From Rhyzopertha dominica (Eukaryota > Arthropoda > Insecta > Coleoptera > Bostrichidae): a stretch of DNA of 64,000 nt. Of the stretch, positions 45,658 through 56,739 are shown one piece after another. The notes beneath the pieces are model-generated. The model had not been told where the DNA came from. It worked only from the letters and a program-made list of their open reading frames with translations, and did no database searches. Position 1 is the first letter of the stretch, and every line of letters starts with the position of its first letter. The DNA lies in contig QCXZ01000001.1 in the NCBI GenBank assembly GCA_025024175.1, positions 2,542,001 to 2,606,000 on the forward strand. Direction: 5' to 3'. The translations under genes and the position numbers were made by a program.

Positions 45658-46767
45658 CATGACTGTGCTAGGTGAAACCAATAATTTTCGCTTCCGGCAA
45701 CATCTCTTCTATTCCTGCGTGTATTCCTCTTTCAAAATCAACAACAATATTTTCAGGCTTCTACGTCAGTCTCAGTTCTTTACACTTATGCATAATAGTT
45801 TTAAATAATGTTGCATACGTCGTTTTGAATTTGTTTTTTAGTAAGCAGTATACTAGCGGAACATATAGATCATTGCAATATGCATGGATAGTAAAGAATT
45901 GTAAAAAATGCTTGGTGCAGTAGTCAAAAGTGCCATCGACATAAAAAGTGACTTGTTGGCACAGAAAAACTAAATTTGTTGGGCAGCTAAAGACGACGAT
46001 GTTACTTGCAGTATCGTTTACTGTCAAAAAATCTTCGCCTTTGATGGTTTTTAGTTCAACCAAGCTCAAAAAATTGTGCACTTCCTCTGTCGTCCGGGGA
46101 AGTTTCGGAAATGTTTTTAGCTTTGCCCTATTAATGCTGTCACGTATATATTTCATATCCTTAGTTGTAAGGGTATCTACCGTACTTTTTTGCTCATGCA
46201 TTTCCCGATGAATTAATTTTAACGGTCTTTCTGCTAGGCAATCACTCGCTTTTCTCTTTAAACTATTACTAATTTTTTGTCTATTCATGTCTTCGGTACG
46301 AATGCATTCGTGTTCGTGTACACCGCATTTTCTGGAAAACACTGGATGTTCACTGGAACTAAGGTGTAGATTTTTGCTTTGCATGTTTTCACGATGCAAC
46401 ACCAACACATTTCGCTAGTGCTTTTTAACAGTTTATATTGGTAGAACTTATAATGTTCATGTGTAAGGAGAGGTTTGCCCCTTTGACTGAACATAACTTC
46501 TAACGCCATTTTATACACTTTCTATTATAACACGTAACTAGATGAACACAACTGCACTCCCGTACTATTTTCGCACAACTGAAGTGTAATTAGAATGAAA
46601 TTACCTGAAGGGTTTATTCTAATACATTTCCCAAGAATTTGCAACCCGGGTAGCGGGTGGTCCAGAAGGTAGGCATATTGCTTGGACGGGAGTTTCGCCA
46701 TAGAATTATCGACCCTTCTTAGATTTAATAGTTTTATGAGGGTACGGACCGGAGTTACGGTGTACCG

Positions 46768-46776
46768 ATATGAGAG
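46768..46776. repeat. target-site duplication of MULE 2, right copy
   Basis: ATATGAGAG, the exact partner of 43930-43938. Confidence 0.92.
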
Positions 46777-48173
46777 GCAGGTCCTCTAATGTGTTCTTGC
46801 TTATTCAACCGCACTTCACGGTAATTAACACGTTGAAATCTGAAGAATTAAAAGCAAGCAAAGTTTAATTGTCGTCCATAAAATCAATGTTTTAGTCGCT
46901 GTTTAACCGTTGCCCGTTAATTGACATTTATTCTGCGCGCTTACTAACAAGAAATTTTAATGGTCGCTATTCACGCTCGCATACCGGCTAAACTTGTTAA
47001 TTTAATTAAAATGCTGCAGCACATGAATGTGTGAAATTGAACTTTACGGTCGAACTTTGTACGTGTTCTCTCTTGTCGGTGAACGGTTCAAATTATTGTC
47101 GCTCAGTGTTAATTTTGTACCTTTCCGCTAGACTGGACGGCGTGGACATAAAAGCTCTCGGAACGCTTTTCTCAGTCGACACTAAATGCTCATGATGGTT
47201 GAATGTCATGTATCAACAGTTGTAAAACACACTGCCGGTCATCTCAGTAATAATGTTACACACATATTTGTCATAAGAATGTGCGTACAAAGAAAAAAGT
47301 TATGTTTTGTTTACATATTTCAACACTGTTAAAATCTAGTCCCAAACAGAATGCTTACATTACTGTGGGTATCCGCACTATATTTTTGACCAGTATTAAA
47401 AAAAAATAAATATAGCTGATAAAGTCGGAAGAAACGTATAAACCTAAAAGCTGCCCATTTCGCTTGTCAAGTTAAACAGCATTTGATTGAATTAATTCAA
47501 CGTATTAGAAATACTGCAGTCGATTTTTAATTAAACTAAAATTCAAATTAAACTCAGGCACAACAGGTTTGGAGATTGATAGTGAACTTTTCGAAGACTT
47601 TACAAGAACACTATCTAAAGTAGTGTTAGGATGGATCTTACAGAACAATGCCGTTTAACCACCGAAATCAATGAAGACAATTTAATTAAATTTGCTTAAA
47701 GCCATGAATCTTACTACGTGACATACAGCCTAGTGTTCCAATTTATTTAGAACTGCCAGCATTCCACTATTATTCATGAAATTATGAAGAGGCAATAGAC
47801 AGTCTTGGTTCTTTGGCTATTCATTTTACCATCTTAACAAATTAATTCACAGCATATAGTTGGTCTAACTATGTGCATCATGTCGTAAAATAAGAAAATT
47901 TTTACAGGGAACAACTGGTGGCGGAGTTAATAATTCAACTTGGCTAATGCAGACCTGATGCTAATTGGCGCGACCCGCGATCTATTTTTATGTTATACTT
48001 TATTGCGTTTAAATTTTCCGATGTATAAAATAGAAGCCTTTGCATGTCATAACGAATTTATACAAATTTAATATAAAAACACACAAATTAGTAAGTAGAA
48101 AATTATTTATGTTTGTTAGATAAAATTTACAATAGTGCACAATAAAATTTATACACGGTATCGATTATGTTCA
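46777..48173. other. non-coding stretch with a regulatory candidate
   Basis: No gene. 46800-47140 is of higher complexity with several TTAATT and TTAAT motifs (for example TTAATTTAATTAAAAT near 47000) and may be a homeodomain-responsive element. The remainder is ordinary A+T-rich sequence. Confidence 0.35.
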
Positions 48174-48640
48174 TTACAGCTTGTTAATAAGCACATTACA
48201 AGAGTCATAAACTAAAAAAAAATATTCACTTTCACTGCTAAAATCATGATTAACTTCTATTATTAATTCTTGTACATGATTCGCTCTGTACCGATTTTCA
48301 ATGTCCAGTACATGCCGCACTGAATTTCTCCATGCATCGACACTTCTTATTTCAGCTTCGTGTCTAATTTTTAGCAGCATTTCATTGCTAAATTTTCCAC
48401 CGGTGTTCCCTCGTCGAATTGTTTGTTTCAGCTGCCCCCATATCATGTCAATGGGGTTGAAAATGCAATGATATGGGGGTGTGTCCACATTCAGAAGCGA
48501 GAATGTCAATTTTAAATTTCTTCGAAATTTTTTTTGCCAACAATTGTTTTTTTTGTGTAGTCCTCTTCGAAATATAAATCTTCTTTTCTTAAAAACCCTT
48601 GAATGGTTGCCTTATTAGTTGTTGTATTCCGCATTCATAT
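48174..48640 (-). pseudogene. Tc1/IS630-like transposase C-terminal fragment
   Basis: 'PPYHCIFNPIDMIWGQLKQT' (near 48450) is the third catalytic region, with PID where the two larger copies have PIE. It is followed by a C-terminal helix region to a stop at 48174. Upstream, in broken frames, 'NKATIQGFLRKEDLYF' (near 48590) fits the segment after the second catalytic box. It is a different lineage from 15571-17641 but in the same group. No terminal repeats were found. Confidence 0.8.
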
Positions 48641-48879
48641 CAGAATGATAATCGGTTTAAAATCAGCAATAATCTGTTTGACCAGTTGCCCTACGAAACG
48701 TATTTGTCACAAACGCCTCTTAATAAGTGGCTAAATGTAAGCATATATGTAGGTATGGCTAAATAAGTAAACAATATTGCACTTGGTACGCTTATATACT
48801 GTAAAACTTTAAAATATAATTTTTCTTATTGTATTTATTTGTAGGTTCTGGCTCCTTATTTTTATAAATTAAAGACACT

Positions 48880-49435
48880 TTTTCTAATAATATGACGTTT
48901 CGACCTATAATTTAGGTCTTTGTCGAATACTTTTATTTTGTAGATTGATAAATTATTATGAAAATCAATATGACATTTACAATTTTGATATTAATATAAA
49001 ATGTACCTTCAAGTTTGTTCCTTTGCTATCATTGTGGGTGGTAAATGTGACGGTGAGAGGGTGTGTTTAAATGACGGTGTAGTAGGTATTACTTAGTCCT
49101 TGTATGTCAGTCCTGTCGTTTACACATGTGTTTAGGTATTTTTGAATATGTATCATTTCTAAAAATTGTCTTTTTTGTTTATGTTGTTCCGTAGTAATAA
49201 TTTTGGTATTATCAAAGTCTAAAGTATGGTCAGTTTGTTCTTGATGTTTTTTTAAAGCTGTGTAGTTGAAGTAAACACATATGCTTTCAATACCCTTTAT
49301 AGTAGAAGTAGAATAGTTCCGATTACTTCTTATTTCAAAAAAAATATATATATATAGATAGAGACTACTTTTTAGACCCTTCGGATTAAAAGAAAATTTT
49401 AACCTGTGAAGAAACAGGGCAGAGGACGATTGCAC
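48880..49435 (-). mobile_element. Penelope-like element, GIY-YIG C-terminus and 3' end
   Basis: The minus-strand frame holds 'TALKKHQEQTDHTLDFDNTK' (near 49220) and 'KRQFLEMIHIQKYLN' (near 49150), ending 'RTDIQGLSN' at about 49080. This is the C-terminus of a Penelope-like ORF after its GIY-YIG nuclease. The 3' region contains the block GACGTTTCGACCTATAATTT (48894-48913, plus strand), shared with the fragment at 18935-19165. The RT part is not present. Confidence 0.8.
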
Positions 49436-51139
49436 ACTGCGATCAAAAATTAGAAAGTATGGGCTGCCGCATTCAAATTGGAATGTTTACCATTCATGGT
49501 TATAAAAATAGATACTACTCAATAAATTAGGAAAGAATGCGATTTAGTCATACATTAAAAGCTATTAGATGAGAAATATTTGTAGTTCAAATAATAATAC
49601 CAAATAATGCTCATTGATTTATGTGCACGGGAAAAGAATTCTAAAAAAAGCCTAAACACAATTTTTCTATACGATCCACTCCGCTGCAAAACAGTGGAAC
49701 GTGCCACTTACGACAGCTTCAGGTAATACTTGTAAACCATTGTGAGCGGTAATCGGCTGTTCGTATAATGAGTCTCATAGATTGTTGTTGTTTTCTGTTC
49801 TATGTAAAGTTTCTACATGTGGGTATTTAAAATATATTAGCCAAAGAATTATGTTTGTTATATTATGCATAAATGTTCAGTAAATATGTGATTAAAAACG
49901 CTAAAACAATTACAGCTTTTTTTCTCAAGTATTCCTTAATTCCCGGCCACTTGACATTTCATGTAATAACGAAGCTTTTCCGTCAGTTCGTCTTCAAGAT
50001 CATCAATTTTAGGGTACATATTACAGGGGGGTTTAAAAATCCATTAATTTCAATATGGGCTGACCGGTTCGTTATTTGCTGAATAGCCCATACCCCGTTC
50101 TGGTAACCAGATGGACAATAAACGCGACATTAGCTACGGACATCTGTTTCGTCGAAGCCCTGTCACGAATGCTACGGACATGTTCAGCTAATTTTATATT
50201 AAATTAAACTTGTCACCGTACTCCTGATTGGATTCTCCGGATTTTGTCGTTTTGTATCCGATAAGCGCTACCCTTTGTTTTAAAACCGGCCGCCCCAATT
50301 AATTTTGTAATTAAAAATTAGTTTACCGACACTGGTTCGTTGCCCGCGGGATATCCAGCTCATTCTCCGCATAATTTATTTTAACGTGCTGCTCGAATAT
50401 CGTCTGAATCAGATATCTGTGACGCGATAAGCTTTCAGAACGATAAACTCACATTTGGAATGGTATGTTTTGTCGGGGTATGAGTTATTACAAGAGGTGT
50501 ATGTGGGTTCATGTCAGTAGAGCTTTATCGTGCAGAGCATTTGTCATGCTTGGCTGATATGTCGATGTCGTGATCCGAAGCGTCTTCGTATCGACTGATA
50601 GACAATCAAAAAATCCCTCCATGTAGGAGCGAATCATAAATCACGCCGACTTAGCTCGGTACAATGAAGGCTTGTGGGTTACTTATGACGTTTATGATCC
50701 TCAAAGCATCTCTTGAGGGAGACATTTTTTACAATAAGGGTATATGTGTAGGGAAGCTAGTATATTTTGTTTTGGTGTTACTGGTTTCTGAGACGATAGT
50801 CGCAATCAAAGTTAAAAATAATTCAGTTGGAATGTAACATTTGTAAACACAATTGCCTAGGTTAACAAGCACTGATCTTACCACGCTTCACAAAATTTTT
50901 ATTAAGCGTAGCGCGATATGATAAGACAGTCAACAAACGGAACTCTGTTCTAACTTAAGGATGTTCATACGTTTTGGGCCAAGTAAAATTTTTAGAGCGG
51001 TAACATAATAAGTNATGACCCCCTAACCTGTAACTCTTATATTGACAGCATATTGCACACAAACCAACCGTTTATGAGCACCGTAATTTACCATTTCGGC
51101 AAAAGTTACTTTTTCTGGTGAAACTCTTTTTTTTTAATT
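49436..51139. other. non-coding stretch with a regulatory candidate
   Basis: No gene. 50100-50430 is a higher-complexity patch rich in CCG and AATTA motifs, similar in look to the other enhancer candidates. An ambiguous base lies near 51014. Confidence 0.35.
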
Positions 51140-51685
51140 TTTATGCACATAAAGGGAGAAACCGGTTAAAATTTAAACTCAAAATCATAAAAAAAATATT
51201 TGTTTCTTTAAGGCAATGTAGACAAATGACAATTACTGCTAATATATTTTGGTGATTGCAGTGCACAAATAAACCACAGTTTTTAATTTTAAATCCAGTT
51301 AAAGTTTCAATTTTTTTTTGCCAAGTTTTCATTATCACTGCCCCAACGCATATATTTTTTAGGTATTGGGTTTTCGGCGAAATACAACACGACCAACATT
51401 GGAAGCAGTTAATCTATATAATCGTTCTTGGAACCACCTCAGATTAGCAATTTAATCTATGCTATCTTTTTCTATTTCATCAAGTCCAGTTAAGGCTTTT
51501 GAAAGCAGTTCTCCCATTTGCTGTTCTTTATATGCATCATCGATGACATCTTCTTCATCAGATTCACTGTTGACTTGGCCATGATCTGAATCGGGACCAA
51601 CAGACTTGTTTTTTTTTTGTGGTTGATCATCTGCGAAAAGTCTTCTACAAGCTTTATCTCGTTTTCGTTTAGGAATACGGCTCAT
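51140..51685 (-). pseudogene. YqaJ-type nuclease ORF, broken
   Basis: The ATG at 51683-51685 opens a basic, NLS-like N-terminus ('MSRIPKRKRDKACRRLF') and an acidic stretch ('SESDEEDVIDDAY'). An in-frame TAA lies at 51452, and the same frame continues as 'NLRWFQERLYRLTASNVGRV' to a second stop at 51359. W-F-x-x-R-x-x-R-(I/L)-T-A-S is the opening signature of YqaJ-type recombination exonucleases. In other frames 'RWGSDNENLA' and 'KNCGLFVHCNHQNILA' follow, matching the G-x-x-N-E and C-G-L-F-V boxes. The S-P-D-G catalytic box is not readable. Such genes multiply in invertebrate genomes, often with mobile elements or viruses. The origin here is unknown. Confidence 0.62.
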
Positions 51686-54210
51686 ATCTTTTTTTGTAAA
51701 ATTTCCGGGGGTTCGTTTGGCAATTTTTTCGATGAATTATTTGTCCCTGTTGCGTTGCTAGTCATGTTTAATAAAAGGTAATGAACATTTTGCAGTAATC
51801 GTTTAGTGCATGCCAGTTAATCGCCAAAAAAACTACATTCGTCCGTCTCAGAAATGAAGTGCAAAAATAATTTTCACAATTTTTATGATCACCAAATACA
51901 TGCCTTGGACAATTTTCAGTTTCTCTAGATCATCCTGCCAATTATTCATCAAACAAAACATCCTCTGTTTTCCTGAAATTTAAGGCTTTCTTTATTGCTC
52001 CTCTCATTCGCTCTGTGTTAGATTTCAAACTTTTCCGCAGCTTCACAGGTAAACCTTATGTTTTGTCGAACTTAAACGACTTTTTGCCGTTTGATGAAAT
52101 TCTGAGACAGTTTCTCAGGTTTGTGCATTTGGCGAACTAGTTGTGGTCCGTAAGGTTTTGCGGTCAGAAGTCTGTCGCCATCACCTATCAGTTTTACATA
52201 CTTCAGTCCGTGCATATCAATACTTTGAAACTTTCAGCAATTATATCGGATTCTATTCAAGTAGATATTCCTTTCCATTTTTTGTGCATCTGTGCTCTGC
52301 ACTGGGATTGTTCTCTGCCTTTGCACAACTGATGCAAAATTTATTTCACACACCTATGTATAGCAATTTTCCTGTTTTAACCCACAAAAGTACTCTTTCC
52401 GCGTGTGTATTCAAAACTAAAACCTTCGAGTAGCATCTAAGATTTCCCTAGTGATAAAAACAAAAGTGGTGACAGTTTTAAGAAGAGACAATAAATACAG
52501 ATAATTTACGACCACAATGATCCATCTGCAAATGATAAAAGGATTGCAACAAGGGGTACATCTGCATAGTTTACGAGCGCGAAGCTCCGCCGCGCAAAGC
52601 ATTAAAGGTTAACTCCCTCGGTGCTAAAATTGTTCAAATTTGATGCAACAAAAATTCAGTATTTTTGCTGCGATAAAGAAAAGAACAATAGTTTTGCGTA
52701 TCAAAATTAAATTTTCTCTGGTGCTCTCGTCTTATTTTTTGTTTGTTCTATTCTTAATTTTTTTTCTTGCACCTTTTTATTTTTTTCGGCAAAAGTCAGT
52801 GTGATTTCGAAAAAGTACGATGACAGCTCCCGAGAGAAGTAATTTTATCCTGCATAAACCATGTAGAGTAGTACGTGTAAACAGCCTTAATAATAATACG
52901 CAATTTCAGTTTTGTCCGCCGGGAAGTCTGCTAATGTTTGTAATCGGAGAAAAAGTTTTCTTTAAGAAGTGGTATACTTAGTTTACAGCCAATTTTTAGA
53001 AGACCATTATTTTCAATCTTGTAACTAATGAATTAATAAAAGATGTACCACGGAAAATGCAAAACAACTGAGTGGAAGATAAAGATAAAGACCCAGCTTT
53101 TATTACACCATTGAACGAGATGCTTAAACTATGTACCAAAATCATAACACAAAATCTAAACGAAAGGCAGCTACCAGCGAAGATCTTTGTAATACGTCTT
53201 ATGGTTGAAACATCCATAGAATTTAAAGCCTATAAGTCCGCACCAGTGCTGGATGAAGCGTAATTGCAGATAACATAGATGATTATTATTGTTATATTTT
53301 CTTTTTATCACACCCTTTGTTCCTCGTAGTGGCTACATCTTTGACACATTGGAGATAAGATGGTCAGTTTCACAGGACTAGAGGATGCTAGTAATTTCCA
53401 AAATGGCAAATATGTATTTGGATTAGTTTTTTTATTAATAAAGGTTACTGTACAGGTAATCTGATATTTGTACAATGAGTATCCTTATTTCAAAAGTTTT
53501 TCTTTTTGTGCAATCCTCTCAGCTGATGGTTTGAGCTCCCAGTCAGCATTTCACTATGCTCACTGGTGTGTGATTTAAAAAAAATCCTTCCTCCATTCCC
53601 TATACCTTTAGAACTCGCGCTGAATCGTTTTACTTGTGGTTCAGCCGTCTTCTACTTTCTGGTCGAGGATTCTACTCGATTTAAAGCAAATATTTATGTA
53701 CCGCTCTCAACGTCACCCATGTCAGCTATCTGCCAGTTTCAAGAGTTCTTTAACGTCTCGAATATTTTCTTACACGATGTTTCATGCTCGGCTTCGCCCG
53801 TGTTATTTTAACTTATTAAAAAGCGCATCGCTTGTAGCCGACATCCAACAACTTAAAACAATGTCGCGGAGACCGATTCAGAAGCATCGTTGTCAATCAA
53901 GCAGTTCATAATTTTATTTGCCCGAGTCACGGTCCTTGTCTTAAGCTTGTCCTATCCGGAACTGTGATAAATAATAGTGGCAAATCCCCCGGAATGCTCT
54001 CAGAACGTGATTTTCTTCTAAATTGTGTATTTTGACTTCACGGCGTGCTACGGTATTTTACGTTATAATGAAATTAAGGGCAATTTATTGCAGGATGGTA
54101 CACTAGATGGCACCGCCCGCTTTAGCGGTTTTGGGAAAAAAATCATTGATTGGATTGAGCGACATGAATGCATGTAACAATGCAAAAGTTCTTGATTTCT
54201 GTTTTGGATA
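51686..54210. other. mostly unassigned stretch
   Basis: The bases just upstream of 51685 hold a short out-of-frame ORF (about 51680-51765) that could be a displaced N-terminus of the YqaJ-type gene. Open frames at 52143-52433, 53072-53263 and 53566-53911 match no family I know. Those in the last region overlap on both strands. No splice evidence. Confidence 0.35.
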
Positions 54211-54600
54211 ATGTCTTCTAAAATTGACCTACGTCGAGGTATTTATAATCTGATTGGGCGAATGTCGAAACGAGACATTGTCAATCTAAACATAAGCAAA
54301 TCGACAATTTATCGCACAGTCAAAGCATGCGAAGAAGGGATACTACGTACAAACTTGCCTAAACGGAGCTAAACACAAAACTGGAACATCACAGTGCAAA
54401 GCACAGTGTTTAGGACCCTATCAAGTAAGAATATTGTTTTCAGGAAAGGAGTAAAGCTCCAAAACACATAGAGGCTCAATTAGAGAGAGTTCCAAAATGT
54501 TGCCGGGCGTTGAGACGAATGCATTTCATCAACAAGTTGATTGTCATGAACAACGAAAAATACTTCACATTGTCACCCAGACGATTACGAAAATATACCT
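54211..54600 (+). pseudogene. Tc1/mariner-type transposase, N-terminal half
   Basis: The ATG at 54211 opens 'MSSKIDLRRGIYNLIGRMSK', followed by 'NISKSTIYRTVKACEEGI' and 'NLPKRS', a helix-turn-helix DNA-binding domain typical of one insect Tc1/mariner lineage. After stops and frameshifts 'VPKCCRALRRMHFINKL' and 'IVMNNEKYFTLS' follow. The last is the first catalytic box, where family members normally have D-D-E-K-Y; here the first residues are N-N. The element is cut off near 54600 by a non-LTR fragment in the opposite orientation. Confidence 0.75.
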
Positions 54601-55090
54601 GTCGAATCACTTTATTGTATTTCATTTTCTTGTTTATAATAAAAGATTTTGTTGTGCTATCAAACCACTTAGGATAATTGCTACTACGTCTAGCGTAGAC
54701 GGTTTTTCTTCGTTATTTTATTTATTTGGCAATAGAGTAAAAAAACGTTATGGTTCGACAAGTTCCAATTCACTAACATACATTCATTATTATCACAAAC
54801 TAGGTCTAATATACAAACAATGTTATTTACAACGTTATTAAATTGAAATATGCCGTTAATTGCAATTTTCAGCGATCTTATATCTTGCATTAAAACACTA
54901 GCACCTAAATATCCATCATTAAGTCATGTTTCAGCTAATACAATAGTGTTATACTCCTCAACAGCAGCCCCCTTACTTTTTATAAAAAAATCTCTAAGCA
55001 ATCCGTGGCGATGTTGACTTACTGGCAGTAAATAATGTGATTTTGATATGTTTTTCTGTTTTGGTGAAAATTGAGCATTACACATATTTC
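54600..55090 (-). pseudogene. non-LTR endonuclease-domain fragment
   Basis: The minus strand reads 'HGLLRDFFIKSKGAAVEEYN' (near 55010), then 'TIVLAET', a stop and 'LNDGY'. This fits the T-E-T-W-L-N box of the apurinic-type endonuclease. After a large deletion comes 'YPKWFDSTTKSFIINKK' (near 54670), the linker that normally precedes the RT. The fragment starts immediately after the 3' tail of the non-LTR copy at 55090-56330. Confidence 0.65.
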
Positions 55091-56330
55091 TTGTCATTTT
55101 AATAATAATAATATTTATTCGATCCAACAGGCATAGCTGCCCACATAGGATAATATAAATACAAGCATCAAAACAAACGATTCGAAGGTACAATTTAAAA
55201 TTGAAGGGAAGAAATTTCATTAATCACATACACTTAAAACAGACTTTAAAGTTTTGGCAAATGCGCGTTCATTCAATACAAATGCGTCTACAGAGGGCTG
55301 AACATTCTTATACAATCGACACATATTGTATACAGGCGAAAAATAATGACTATTTGTGTTGGCCGCACCGATAGCAAATGTTCGTGAGTGTCTACATCCC
55401 ATACGTGGTACGCCAAATTGTATCAAACTCAGTAACTCGCTATCATTAATAATATTATTCACCAACTTAAACAAAAATATAATAGACAAATAGTTACGTC
55501 TAAACTGAAGCGTAACAAGTCCAAACTCCGCAAGCAATTCATGATGTGAGAATCCCCGATCCGGATAGATACCATATCTCTTATAATACATGTATTTACA
55601 AAAGTTTCTCTGCACTTTTTCAATCATAGTTCTATGTGTTATACAATGGGGACTCCACACTACGGAGAAATACTCCAGTCCTGACCGAACGTACACATAA
55701 TACAAAGCCAATAAACAATCTATAGACGAAAATTCTCGAGTACTACGCATGATGAATCCTAACATACTCATAGCTTTCTTATATATATATGATGTGCGGT
55801 AAAAACGACAATCTTTCATCCATCAGAATGCCCAGATCTCTATGCTATGTACATCTCTCTACATTACGGTGATTCACTACATAAACATAACGTAATTTAA
55901 TTAACTTACGTGTATAAGTAACAACACAACATTTATCAGTGTTTAGATGAAGGTCATTAAGGTTGCACCAATCATAGAGCCCATTCAAACAAGTCTGAAG
56001 AACCTCACAATCGCTCACATCATAAACTGTCTTAACAATCTTTACATCATCAGCGTACATATAAAAATCACAGCGTTCATCCAACGTAGATTCCAGATCG
56101 TTAATGAAAATAACAAACAACAAAGGCCTCAAAATAGAACCCTGGCAAAAACCAGAACTACAATTAAATGTAAATGATTTGCAACCCTGATAGTAAACGT
56201 ATTGGTTTTGGTCAGCAAGAATACATTCGAACAAATAAACCAAGCCCTGACACAATCCCATCAAGCTCAGCTTTCCAAGCAGAATTCTATGATTTTAATA
56301 GAACCATAATCTTTCAGGTAATTTGAACCT
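55090..56330 (-). pseudogene. non-LTR retrotransposon, 5'-truncated with 3' tail
   Basis: On the minus strand the RT runs from about 56330: 'SGFCQGSILRPLLFVIFIND' (near 56140), an intact YADD catalytic box at 56046-56057, and 'LHLNTDKCCVVTYTRKL' (near 55930). A frameshift near 55830 follows, then 199 codons to a stop at 55220 that include 'YVYVRSGLEYFSVVWSPH' and 'LSIIFLFKLVNNIIND'. A roughly 100-bp 3' region ends in a TTATTATTATTAAAA tail (55097-55113). 5' truncation and a simple-repeat tail are the normal result of target-primed insertion. It looks younger than the other non-LTR copies. Confidence 0.9.
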
Positions 56331-56739
56331 AACTTTGAGACTTGGACGTGTAAATTAAATTCATCCTTGACGCAAGTAGTTTCCTCACTATATAATTATG
56401 AATAGATGTAAAACCTCTTTTCTCTATCGTATAATAATTCTGGTAAATCTGTCGCTAATTCCTCTAAAGACGAAGCGGCTAACGCCTAGTATCTAGCCAT
56501 AAATCGTTACCCATATAACCACTTACAATTTTTATTGATATTAAAAAAACAAAGTGCCATTTTCCGCCCAAAAAAATAAAGCTTGAAGAAATGTATGTAA
56601 AACGGGCCCTGTAGATGGATTGCCACATTCAAATTAAATTAGGCACATAACGCATGAAAAGCATTTATTTCTGGCCCTTTACATTTCATGACAAAGCCCA
56701 ATAATCACTATATTCTTGAGCTGGTCTCCTAATGACCAC
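56331..56739. other. 3' flank of the FHA gene
   Basis: Contains AATAAA on the minus strand (56665-56670, read as TTTATT on plus), about 70 bp after the FHA gene stop, a suitable polyadenylation signal. The rest is non-coding. Confidence 0.5.

Larger units (their letters stand above)
44852..46509 (-). pseudogene. FLYWCH + MULE-domain transposase with one intron, broken
   Basis: The ATG at 46507-46509 opens 'MALEVMFSQRGKPLLTHEHY' and a FLYWCH finger ('MCWCCIVKTCKAKIYT', with the distal histidines after a frameshift near 46400). The MULE domain shows 'FYVDGTFDYCTKHF' (near 45950; first D intact), 'IVVDFERGIHAGI' (near 45740), 'FHLAQSW' and 'NTCESFHSKFH' (near 45100). An in-frame TAG lies at about 45760, a frameshift before 'FHLAQS' and another near 45310 with loss of about ten residues. 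The coding part is interrupted at 45352-45657 by a GT-AG intron. Closest relative in the window is 22538-23918, with similarity across the whole length. Inactive in its present form. Confidence 0.87.
43939..46767 (-). mobile_element. Mutator-like element (MULE) 2, with subterminal repeats
   Basis: This 2829-bp element lies between perfect 9-bp duplications. The left end carries three spaced direct copies of an 18-bp motif of the form ACCGnAACTCCGGTCCGG: 43946-43963 (variant), 43986-44003 and 44038-44055. The right end carries the inverse copy, CGGACCGGAGTTACGGTG (46745-46762), and a weaker inner one (TGGACGGGAGTTTCG, 46683-46697). The left end begins GGGCGCA, like the 5' end of MULE 1. It carries a FLYWCH/MULE transposase with an intron. 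Confidence 0.88.
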
